A stretch of 64,000 nt of DNA, taken from contig CP136896.1 in assembly GCA_034359265.1 (NCBI GenBank), positions 9,889,501 through 9,953,500 on the forward strand, given 5' to 3'. The notes beneath the pieces were generated by a model. It saw only the letters and a list, made by a program, of their open reading frames with translations, was not told where the DNA came from and made no database searches. Position numbers and translations under genes: made by a program. This DNA comes from Canna indica (Eukaryota > Streptophyta > Magnoliopsida > Zingiberales > Cannaceae). This document shows positions 34,101 through 44,405 of the stretch, one piece after another. Position 1 is the first letter of the stretch, and every line of letters begins with the position of its first letter.

Positions 34101-36485
34101 TAGGCTTCAATTGTTGTCATGTCAGTGAACTATACTAGCTAGTATAATTAACTTTGATATCATGGGATATACCATCTCACCACAAAATTTGTTAAAAAAT
34201 ATTGTTACAGATCAACACGTGAAATCTCACTAAACTCTGTCTCAAAAATAAGATATAGTGAATAAAACCATTTATGTTTAATGTTTTACTCCATATCATT
34301 ATCCATTCCAACCCTGAAACTAAAAAAAAGAATATAAATATACATACAGCACAAACCATTGATGGCATTAAAAGGTTCCAGGACGTCACATAAGTATGTA
34401 ACTATAGCAGCTATGTAAAGAGTAAATGCTATCAAAACTATTATAGAAAGAGCACATACATGCCATGTGTAATAAAAATCAACCAGGAATCATTTATTTA
34501 GACAATCGTTATGAACATTTTGATTATCTCCTCTCTAAGGTACAGTCAACTCAAGCCTTCATCAAGAAGTGCTATGGTGTTAGGATGGTTCTAAGTACCT
34601 CAATTTCAATGCTTCACAAAACATGCAATAGTGTATGTACTCCCAACAGAATGAGTGGTGTATCTCTCCCACTTTAATCTTTATAGAACTGGCACATGCA
34701 TAATAGTCTGCTAGATTTCTTCCTAACACTTGCTTGATTTATCTTATCTTCATGACCTGCAATCTAGATTTAATACATAATATTTTTATCCCGATTTACC
34801 CATCAATTATCCTTTTGCTATACGAATAGGAGATTTTGCTTGTTCTTGATGGAACTACTGGATTGAATATGCTGCCCCAAGCAAGAGAATTTAATGAGGT
34901 ATTTTCTCAATATTTTAGCTTTATTGTTTTTTAAACGTCTCTCTCAAACTCAAGTCAACATTTATGTATGTACATGACATTAAGAAATTGCATAAGGTTG
35001 GAGAAAGAGCTGTAATGTAAATGGAGAGAACAATATCTAGCTTTATGAATGCTCAAATATAAATAGTTGTGGGAGAAAGCTGATCATGTTATTCTATAAT
35101 GGTATGTTTGCTTCATTGGATAGGATAATAAATGTGGATGGATTGGATATGAATTTTTAAAATCTGGTGTACATCGGATATAATATCAATTTTATATTCT
35201 TTTATTCTCATTTTCTTCTAATCCATGCATTAAACAAACAATGGATATTAATGCATCCTTTATCCTATCCACCTTTATCCTATGAAGCAAACATGCACTA
35301 ATTGTTAGTGAGACCATCTATCTTGCAGTGAACATGAGAAGCATTTGAAAGGACGCTGTAAGAACTATTTGAGTAACATATTTTCACATGTGGAAGAAAA
35401 ACTGAAACCTATATCTAGTAATAGACGAAAGACTTCTACTATTATTCAATTGCCTGGAGAGAATTGATTGGAGATAAGGGAACTATGATTTGATAAAGAA
35501 AATAATGAACTTTGAGCAAGTACTTCTGATATGTGTTTATCTGTTGATTTGGTTTTACCACTATTTGGATGTTCACACATTTATTATGGAAATCTTAATG
35601 ACATCAAAATTGAATATATAGTTTTGAAAGCCTACAAATCATGATAGGCTACTTGGATACTATCTATATTGTCATGGGCCACCCTAGGTTCAGATTTTGG
35701 TTAGTTTGTATGGAAGATCCTTGGCAAGGTAATCCTTTATTTCAAATTTATCAACTTCTCCTTTTGGTCTACAATGCTTGGGGTGTCTCCTACATTTGCA
35801 GTTGATGTGACTGATTAGACCACTTTGATCTTCTCTCACTAATTTGATTCTCAATGGTTCTCTTCAGATTTGGTGCAAGGATTGTCTTCTTTTCATAATT
35901 AACCTTTCTGCCTCTCTTTTTTTTTGTGAATTTATTGTTCCATTTGTTGAAATATTATTAGGAACCTTCCTTGTGAACCTATATATCAAAATATCATTTT
36001 TCTCTTTGGTCTGCACTCTGCATATACATTACCACATACTTTTAAGTAGTCCTTGTTCCTGTTTCGATGTTTGCATGTTTTTTTATTGCCATCATTTTAC
36101 ACTCAAACTGGATCAATAAGGCAATCCTAATTTTTGCCATCTTTTATTATAACTAATCTCCAGAAACTACTTGCTAAAAATTTTCTTGCCAAAACTAATT
36201 ACTAGGTTGTTGGAATCACTGGATTGATCGTAACAAAGTTGGATGGTTCTGCTCGAGGTGGATGTGTGGTATGATTAGCCATTCATTGACACATATCCTT
36301 TTTCCGCAAAATGAAAATCTTTAGCTACTTTCAGTCAGTTATATAATTCCCTTATATTGATTAAATTCCAGGTCAGTGTAGTTGATGAACTTGGTATTCC
36401 TGTGAAATTTGTGGGAGTTGGTGAAGGAGTAGATGATCTCCAGCCATTTGATGCCGAGGCTTTTGTCGATGCCATTTTCTCTTGA
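31114..36485 (+). CDS. CPFTSY: Chloroplast SRP receptor FtsY
   Basis: Eleven exons, all GT-AG with matching phases: 31114-31434, 31515-31619, 31717-31790, 31884-31942, 32368-32405, 33178-33298, 33438-33506, 33584-33666, 34830-34898, 36206-36268 and 36372-36485, giving 371 aa (Arabidopsis cpFtsY is of similar length). Residues 1 to about 45 are rich in Ser, Ala, Pro and Arg, as in a chloroplast transit peptide. The N domain (about 50-165) precedes the GTPase domain: G1 GVNGGGKTT (176-184), [12 protein letters not shown]3 DTSGR, G4 [10 protein letters not shown] and closing [12 protein letters not shown]. It is the GTPase receptor that docks the cpSRP54-containing targeting complex at thylakoids and hands light-harvesting proteins to the ALB3 insertase. 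The ATG at 31,114 was chosen because it opens the transit peptide. Introns 5 and 9 contain repeat insertions. Confidence 0.96.
32765..33150. repeat. Repeat-derived insert in cpFtsY intron 5
   Basis: This part of the intron has a GC-richer composition with 'ttttaacgaggtttggccgatgatg' followed by 'cctacgtcctcgggg', a phrase I recall from dispersed non-autonomous plant repeats, plus 'actgggccaaatgggcc'. No ends or TSD were defined. It is spliced out and keeps the host exons intact. Confidence 0.35.
35101..35297. mobile_element. MITE in cpFtsY intron 9
   Basis: About 197 bp, bounded by imperfect inverted repeats: 'tatgtttgcttcattggata' on the left and, reversed, 'gcatgtttgcttcataggat' on the right. 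The inner part is also inverted ('taggataataaatgtggatgg' against 'ccacctttatccta'). No coding capacity. The TSD could not be fixed, so the superfamily is undecided (PIF/Harbinger-like or hAT-like). Confidence 0.7.
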
Positions 36486-37648
36486 TGTAGCAAGCATTTA
36501 TTGTACAGTTGTTTGAAGATGACTCAAAGATGGCTTCGCTATTGAGACAGTCGCAGTTAATTTGATTACCTTCAGTCTTTCTTCGAGGATGGCTCAACTT
36601 CGTGCGCACAAGGGTCTAGAGGTTTGAAAACGGCAATGCACATTTCAAAAGTTGTTTAGAGCAGTTTAGGTCATCTTTGGGAACTTTACAGTGCACTGAT
36701 TTTTCGCTGGCTGACAGACTAAGATCTTCATGTGTTCATGGAAAATGGTCTACAATAGTCAGTAGTACTATATGTGATAGCTAATAAGTTGCTTTCAAAA
36801 ATTATATTTCGGATAAAACTGAAAAATTACTTACTACCTGAATTTAGATGGCTTTTTCTGCCAATGAATATGACACTGGCCTGTTTGGTTACATTCTTAG
36901 AAGTAGTTTTTTTTTTTAAGAAAAAAACCTCTTTTCTTTTATGGCAGAGTTTCAACGCATAGCAATAGGAAATCTCATGACAAACTAAACCCTTGCCAAA
37001 TGAATTTGACCACTAGTTGCAGGTGAACCTTTATGCTACGTGATAGCAATATTAACGCTTGCCAAATGTTTGGGCTTCGAATCATTATTTGGGTCTGCAT
37101 AGTTCATTTAGAGATTGTTTGGTTACTTCTAAATAGATTTGTTGCAACTGTAATTACAACCAACAACTAAGCAAACATATTTGGTTGGTTGTAATTACAA
37201 ATTGAAATATCTACTATTTATAATATGCAATTTAAATATTATTTACGGGTTCAAAAGAAATTATAGCTCAAAAGGCAAATTGTAGCTCAAAAGGCCTGTA
37301 ATATAAAATTACATGATTAGGATTATCTTCTTGAGTCTAATAAGAAAAGGCTTCAATTTATTTATTTAGTTTTTTTATAAAAAAAAAATTAATTATATTA
37401 TAAAATAAAAAGAACTATATTAATTTTTCAATTCATTATTTTTTAATTTGTAATTTATAATTTTAATTATTTTTACATAATTATATTATTCTATTTTCAA
37501 ATTTTTGTATGTTTTTAGTTTTATTTGTTTAAGTTTTTTATTTTTCTATGTTTTGTAATTTTTTAAGTTTTTCAATTTTTTTACTTATTCCAATATTAAT
37601 TTTTCTATTTTTTATTTTGTAATTGTTCCTATTTTTTAAAAATATTTT
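36486..37648. other. 3' flank of cpFtsY, no further gene
   Basis: The first few hundred bases are probably the 3' UTR of cpFtsY. From about 37,090 ('gtttggttactt...gcaactgtaattacaacc') to 37,640 the sequence is AT-rich and repetitive. The inverted words 'ttgtaattac' near 37,150 and 37,190 suggest a decayed MITE. Confidence 0.4.
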
Positions 37649-38132
37649 TGTAATACCTTAGTTTAGTCCATATGGGGGAGTATATTGGATGTGCTATTAT
37701 CAACTTGAGCATTTTAATTAGGCCAATAAGTTGGCCTAAGAAGTTGATGAGTTAGCTATCCGATCAAGTAGTGTGTAACAAATGGTATCAGAGCATGATG
37801 TAATCCTAGGCATGGTAAGGTGCATGTGTGAGAAGGAACTGCCCATGAGCTGTGGTGGAGCCGCTACTAGGGTAGGTCTTACGTGTCTTTGACTTGGATA
37901 TGATTTTGGACTATATGTTAGACTTGAGTTGAGTCTTACGAGCACGTCAAGACATAAGTGGGGAGATTATAATACCCTAATTTAGTTCTATATCGGGAGT
38001 GTAGAATGTGATGTTGGCTTATAAGACTTGATGGATGTGCTATCATCAATTTCAACTTGACCATTTTAATTAGGCTAATAAGTTGACCTAAGAAGTTGAT
38101 GAATCAATTATCTCATCAAACAATACGTAATA
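37649..38132 (+). mobile_element. Degenerate TRIM, 484 bp, with unequal terminal repeats
   Basis: The left repeat is 37649-37780 (TGTAATACC...GTGTAACA), followed after two bases by the primer site TGGTATCAGAGCA (37783-37795). The right repeat is about 37968-38132 ('tataataccctaatttag...acgtaata'), preceded by 'aagtggggaga'. Shared blocks include 'ggatgtgctat(t/c)atcaa' and 'cattttaattaggc-aataagttg-cctaagaagttgatga'. The left repeat lacks about 30 bp ('gtgatgttggcttataagac...') present in the right. It has the same primer type as the TRIM at 6.07 kb but unrelated repeats, so it is another family. Confidence 0.75.
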
Positions 38133-38263
38133 ATTTTCATATGATTTTTTCTTTTCTTAATTTTTAAATTTCTTTTATATAATTTTTAAATTTTTCATTG
38201 AACTTAATGGTCAGAATTAACAATAATATAATATAATATATTACAATCTAAATGATTAAATAT

Positions 38264-38342
38264 GGAATATTATAATTGGAGTTTAAAAAAAGTTGCAAGT
38301 TGAGGAATATTTTAATTAGAGTTAAAAAAAAGTTGCAAGTTG
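38264..38342. repeat. Tandem duplication, about 40 bp, two copies
   Basis: Two adjacent variants of 'ggaatattataattggagtt' plus 'taaaaaaagttgcaagttga'. Confidence 0.65.
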
Positions 38343-38404
38343 AAATTGCGACCAAACGGCATTGCAAGTAAACTAAACTGAGGTATTACAAAAGAAAAAA
38401 AAAA

Positions 38405-38736
38405 ATGATAGGCATTGCTAGGTATAGCTCCCAGTTCTAGTCATGGCTTATATGTGCAAATTACAAGTTTACTTGCAAGTAATTGCAGGCGACCAAACTG
38501 CATGTTACCATTTCTATTCACATATATTTACTTTTGTATATAAATATTTTTTTGAGGTATTTGTATTTGTGAGGAACCATAATAGTGATAAAAAATTGAG
38601 AAGAGAAACAAAAAAAAGCCCTTTCTTATAGGTGGTCAAAAGTTGGACCGGAAGTAAGAATGATTCTGATCGAACCAAACTGGGTGGTTAAAACCATGAC
38701 GAGAACTGGGAGCTATACCTAGCAATGCCTATCAAA
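38405..38736. mobile_element. Foldback/MITE-like element with about 41-bp inverted ends
   Basis: The left end (38405-38446) contains 'gataggcattgctaggtata' then 'gctcccagttctagtcatgg'. The right end (38694-38736) is its reverse complement with a single internal mismatch. About 250 bp lie between, with no coding potential. Length and near-identical arms point to a young foldback or MITE, or an inverted duplication. It lies in the stretch between the convergent cpFtsY and ORM genes. Confidence 0.8.
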
Positions 38737-39235
38737 TTCAACCGGTTAGTTTTAAAACACTGACCAGTATCCGTCACTGTGCAGCAAAAATACCATCAGT
38801 CATCAAGAGATTCAAGACCAACTTGAGGAAGTATCCATATCACAAATTCTAAATATGCATCACGATGCAGCTATATACCGAACTTACTTATAGGGAGTCA
38901 GCATATTTTGGCATTTTATTCAACTCATAAATACTTCCAATGGTAAAGCAGATAGGAGGAAGCACAATCTTAAGAACAAGACCTCTTCTCCAATACACCA
39001 GTCTTTGACATTCATAATAACTCAGAATGATAAGTTAACAGATAGTATACGAATAACAAAGGCAGCAGAACCCCTTGACTACATCTTGAATAGTTGTGTG
39101 TATCGAGATAATCCATAATTTCCACCTTGAGCGTCAATGCAGCATCAGGTAACTTACCTAATATATTAGATATTTAGATGCATGTGGTCTAGCTATCAAG
39201 AACAAGATGACCATCAAGCTTTCATGTGCAGGAAC

Positions 39236-42200
39236 TCATCCATTGATTCCAAAAATGCGGACTTTGTGCATGTTTGGAAACTTCGCAACCACCAAAATGC
39301 AAACTGCAAGTGTATTCAAGAAAAGCATTGGATGTTGGTAGTCGGTTGTGTGAGAGGCTATCAAGTACCTGCTCAAGTTCAGAAAGCAAAGCATAAGAGA
39401 TATAACTAACCTATTGTTTAGATGCTATAAATAAAAGAACAGATAACAACATTGAGAAAACTGCCTTTCGTCAAAAAACATTGACAAACTGCCTTCAAAT
39501 GCAAACACATAAAGATAGTTCTTTCAAAACAATAACAAAGTAATGCATAACTTTTTAAGGTCCACACATGTGAATGATCTTAATTGCATTTGCATCACAG
39601 TAAAAGGCTGATGAGGGAAAAAGAAAGAGCAACTAGGTACATGAAGCACTATGGTGCTGACTCAACTTCTATCTCCATTGTACCAACGTTAACAACACAA
39701 AATTCTTGGTATGGATTATGATAATAATTTGGTATAACCAGCTGAACTTGCGCAGAAGCAATCAAATCTGATTGATCTGACCAAGTACTTTGCCAATGAA
39801 GAAGATGATGATGATGGTTGCAGCTAGTCCTCTGCAACCAAATAAGCAAGGAGAATAAGGAGAAGGTGGAAAGGACCAAGATGAAGAAAGCAGTTCCACC
39901 CTTTGTGATCACTGTCTCTTCATTGCTGTCATTATTGCTTCACAGCATTTGCTGCGCAGTCGCTGATGGAGCTATACAGGTGCAAAGAGGGAGAGGGAAC
40001 GGATAACAGCTGGATGAGTGAGAACAGAACTCATGGGATCATAGAAATTTATACTTTATTCAGACACATACAACAGGTTAGTTTAGGTCAAGAATGCTTG
40101 TCGAGTATCTCAGAGTTTTGAATATTTAAAAAAGTAGGAATATTTACAAATCTGAAAATAATAATAACAGCTTTAAATTAAAATAGTAGAAGATATTTAA
40201 ATATTAATTTCTAGATACAAATTTTGTGTATACAAAGTTCAATCTAAGACATATTAGAAAGAATACTTTCCCATGATTCCTCAAGGCTTATGTGCTGGAC
40301 TGAGATTTCCATGGTATCTAAGAGCCACAAAAGCTAAGTCTTTTCTTCCTGATCAAAGTCTGCAATCGTTAACCCGTAACAAATAAAGAAGGAAAGAAAA
40401 AGGTTGAACAAACTTAAAATCCTGTTAAATCTTCTGAATTGTGACAATACATAAAAAATTTGTCTATCCTTCATTTTCCACAATCCCATCTCTCCTCCCC
40501 CAGTACTCTCCAAGTGCAGTATCATAGAAAGCACAATGATCAGTAGCAGACAGCCGACCATTCTCCTCCTCTGTGGCTCTGTTCATTGAGGGTTGGCAGC
40601 AAATAGCTGGTAATGGCTACATGCTGAACTTCTTTGGTGTGAGGCTTGCCAAAACCAGCCAGACTCAACCAAATTCCAACTTAATTCTAACCAAAGCTGA
40701 CCAACTGTCGTATAGTTGAAATCATATGAAACTAGCACACTGTATCAGAATGAGTGCAGTAGAATTAAGTATTAAGTTTGAGCATTGTAGACTTCATTCT
40801 TTGGTTTAGTTTTGGAAAGTTGTTTCTGGATATACCAGTAAGATTTTACTCCTCTTCATAGGTAAACCAAGTTTGAGGATCCATATAAACATGTGAATAT
40901 ATTAAGTTTTAATATGTACATCATCTTAACCTTTCAAGTTATAACCTGAGCTTAGTATAGATGATCATAATCCCTGGGACATTGAAGACACATTTGCAAC
41001 TGAGATAAGCAAAATGATCTTAATTCCCAGGGCAAAGGCGGAAACATGAGTACATGCACTTGATTCTTGTACATCACCAATAAAAATATAATCTCAACAA
41101 AAACAGGTTCTTGGTTCTGTACTGGAAGATAAAGATGCACTATGTCCCTAAACAGCACCTTTTTTTATGAATATGATAAATATAAACCTTGTTCGAAAAA
41201 TAGGACCAGTTGGAGCATGAATAAGTAGAAAAAATGCCAAGAAAATTAAGATAAGCTAAAAAGAGAGAAATCTTCTGAGGAAAGCATTTCATAGAAAGGG
41301 CAATTAAAATTGATGTAAGACGGTATGCTATAGCTAATCTTAATACAGTTAGAATTCTTGGCAACATAGGCAAGGTCCAAGAACATGACAATAGCCAATC
41401 ACACAAATATAGCACAAGATGGATAAGATCATAACCGAACTAAACGAGCATCATGAATTCTACTGGAGCATATGGTTTTAATACTGTGTAATATAGTTAC
41501 ACCAATATAAATACCAACACATATTGCTCGCCATCTCTGCTGACAATTTCATACAATTCTGCCCCGACTAATTGTTTTTCGGTCTAATGGTCCTTGTTGT
41601 TATACCTGTTGTGATAGTTTCTGTGGTGTATTCCCTTTTTCTCTTTTCCTATCTGATCTCATACTTGTAACCTTTCATATCTCTTGATGGAAACAGGTCT
41701 CTTTCTTTCAATAAAATAAAATAAAAATAAATAAAGCACATACTATACTGGTGAATATAACCCAGTCTAGTAAGGTGTTGGTATGAGTACTAGTACTGAT
41801 ATGTAAAACCTTGCTATTATACATATGAATATTATCATTTTCATATTGTTCAATAAACAATGTAATCAATTATTTTGTTAGGTACCAATACAACACAATA
41901 GTATGTCACCAGCATATATAAAAGTGAAGGAAGGTGTTTCATAATTATGTTGGATGTCATAACTCATAAGCATATGCAGGTTTGAATCTACTGAAGAAAC
42001 AAGGAAAACACTAGTAACAACAGATCACCTCAGCTGCAGGATAAGGTGATAAATAATTATTTTCAAGATTTCAATGAGGGACATATTAAAGCTGTTTAAA
42101 TGTACACAAGAGAGATTGGGAAACACGATACTCACAGGACAACAGGCACAACAATCAAAAATTTCCTGTTACGGGTTAGTTGCTTCCCATTATCAATCTG

Positions 42201-43116
42201 CTCCCACCAGGTCAAGTTATTGTAGATACCTTGGTCATCAGAAAATGGAGTGCCCTTTTTCCAATGGAAGAAGTAATACGTAACCTGAAAAGCAATCCAG
42301 CTAAGAATCATATATAGACAAAACAAAATGACAAATATGTAAAAAAATGTTCAACCAGAGTAAAATAAAGAAAATATGTAATCGAAGGAAACCTAGTTAA
42401 AATCTATTATTTCATCCATGTATCAGAAAAATGTCTCACAAGTGAAAGCTTCAAGGAAAAAGAACTTATCAAAAGAAAGAAAGAAAAAATTTATTGCCAA
42501 AATTAGTTTTTGAAAGAAACATTTTGGTATTTTGAGCTATACGCTTTAAGCTTTATAAGCGAAAAGGATGACCTAAGAAGAACTCAGCATAAAGGAAAAT
42601 GCCTTAACAAAATTTTAGGTCACCAACTTATTAGTTATTGAATTTGAAAAGCGATCTTTAAATAGCATTTCAAATCAGAAAGGGAAATGAAAAGGAAATC
42701 GACGCCACCTAAGTCCTTCGCGCTTAACTCCCCTCACTGATCACATACAAAGAACTGGATCAGATCACAAATTCGCACCTTCCCAAACCAAAAACATCTA
42801 GATTCTAAAATCTCTATTTTCAAACCAAAATGTGAAACGAGATCTTCGACGATCATTGAAATATCGAGGGGAAAATACCCAAATTTTGAAAATAGGGGTC
42901 CCGAAGAAAGTGAAGGCGAGGCGGACTTACCGCGAAGTGGGAAAGATTGACAATGGTCCAGGCCATGCCGGGGGTGCATCCGAAGACGGAGAGCACGAAT
43001 ATCCATGAAAAGAAGAGGATGAGCATGTAGGTTGTCCAGACGCCGGGGTACATGAACCACTCGGTGTTCTTGTTCATATCCGGCGGTGGCGACGTCTGCA
43101 CGTAGAGCTTCGCCAT
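39236..43116 (-). CDS. ORM: ORM/ORMDL family protein (sphingolipid homeostasis)
   Basis: Three exons on the minus strand: 43116-42931, 42284-42136 and 39368-39236, GT-AG introns of 646 and 2,767 bp, giving 155 aa (the two Arabidopsis ORMs are about 157). It starts MAKLYVQTSPPPDMNKNTEW, carries the family signature FMYPGVWTTYMLILFF and TWWEQIDNGKQLTRNRKFL, and ends AKFPNMHKVRIFGING. Four hydrophobic stretches fit an ER membrane protein. ORM/ORMDL proteins bind serine palmitoyltransferase and restrain it when ceramide is plentiful. The last exon is short and far from the others, but phase and similarity both support it. No change in key residues was noticed. Confidence 0.96.
39649..40006. other. 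Two overlapping small hydrophobic ORFs in ORM intron 2
   Basis: The minus frame (39,942-39,649) reads SNNDSNEETVITKGG, then FFILVLSTFSLFSLLIWL, then a His-rich part and a hydrophilic tail; it has no upstream ATG. The plus frame from the Met near 39,881 to 40,006 reads MKKAVPPFVITVSSLLSLLL and ends soon after, resembling a signal peptide. No family is recognised for either. They may be chance frames in one hydrophobic-biased stretch, or the last exon of an unseen gene. Confidence 0.25.
41560..41750 (+). mobile_element. Probable 3' end of a 5'-truncated LINE in ORM intron 2
   Basis: 'cttgatggaaacaggtctct' followed by 'ttctttcaataaaataaaat' and an A-rich tail mirrors the tail of the LINE at 5.5 kb ('attgaatggaaatacagggt' then 'tctctttgtcaaaaaa'). 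No TSD was identified. It is in antisense orientation to the gene and spliced out. Confidence 0.45.
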
Positions 43117-44405
43117 CGCGCGGCTCTGCAGCTCCTCCACCCGAGATCGAAGAGCGAGAAATGGAGAAGAGATGGGGGCGGGGACAAATGCAGATGTAGA
43201 TAGATTGGGAAAGAAGAAGGCGACGATGATGGAGGAGGAATGGAGAATTAGGGAGAGGGGATCGACCCAGGTCAAGGCTTTGGAATTGGATTTGGAGTTG
43301 TGGTCGTTGGTTCTTCTCCGTCGGCGTTGAAGGGGGGACTAAATATAGCAGCAGGAGGAGATTGCACGGCAAAAAAATGTCTTCTTTCTATATTAAATTA
43401 TTAATCCGTTTATCGGCCTGCTTCGATGGATATTTATAGTAGTAGGTTTATTGTTATTCTTTTTTGATATTAATAGCAGTTGTTAATTTGTTATTGTCAT
43501 CGATGTACACAACAATGCATATACGCGCAAGAGGTCATAGATTATGGTCAAAATTGGAGCACCAGTGTTATTTGATTATTGGAATTTAAAGCATATGAGA
43601 ATGAGAACATGAATTAAGATTGACGTTAGGTTACATTAATAAGTGGTTTTAGGGTTTTAGTATCAATTGGGAACAACAGTCATGAGTCATGCTTATCGCC
43701 CTTTTTCTTCATGACGTCATTTTGAAATATCTAAGTATTGCTTTCCGAAATATAACGTTATGAAGCATTCGCATTTCTCAGTAGCTAAAATGTCATACAG
43801 AAAAAACCTGCATACTGTTTCAAACTAGCTAAGCTTCTAGATGACGATATTTGTAACTCGCCAGTAATGTAGAAAAATGTGGCAGTATGAGTGCCACGTA
43901 ACATTTATATGATATTGCTAATTGATGAATATCAATTTAACTTAAAATGTTTGTTAAAATTAGCTCGAACCGGTCAGCTACATCCGACCTGATCATGTTA
44001 TTATATTTATTATATTTCTTATGTCGATGATTAAATTATTTTTAAGAGTTACTCAACATTCTCATCATCCTTTTGAAAGAGTATGCGAGACCACTTTTCA
44101 TGAATAATCTATTTTTTACTTGTAAAATTATTATTCAGAGAGATAAAGCAAAATAATACTTCCGAGATTATTTCATATTGGTACATTAAACATAAAATGG
44201 TAGAAATACAAAGTATGAGTTGCATACACATGGAGCCACTAGAATAATATTCCAGTAAAAGAGGCAACAACAGAAGCTATGAATTAACAAGAAGCTAGGG
44301 AAAAAGGCACAACTGAAAATTTGTGGATGTTCTATCTTAAAATAAAAAAAATTAGTAGGTTTAAATATGAGAATATGAACATTTTACTCTAAAACCAACT
44401 AGGAA
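43117..44405. other. Promoter region of ORM and 3' flank of the ARM-like gene
   Basis: No gene. The first 230 bp are GC-richer and hold the ORM leader and core promoter; the rest is AT-rich. Nothing else was recognised. Confidence 0.45.
43340..43348 (-). promoter_or_regulatory. Possible TATA box of ORM
   Basis: CTATATTTA on the minus strand, about 225 bp before the ATG, at the edge of the GC-rich leader. Confidence 0.4.
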
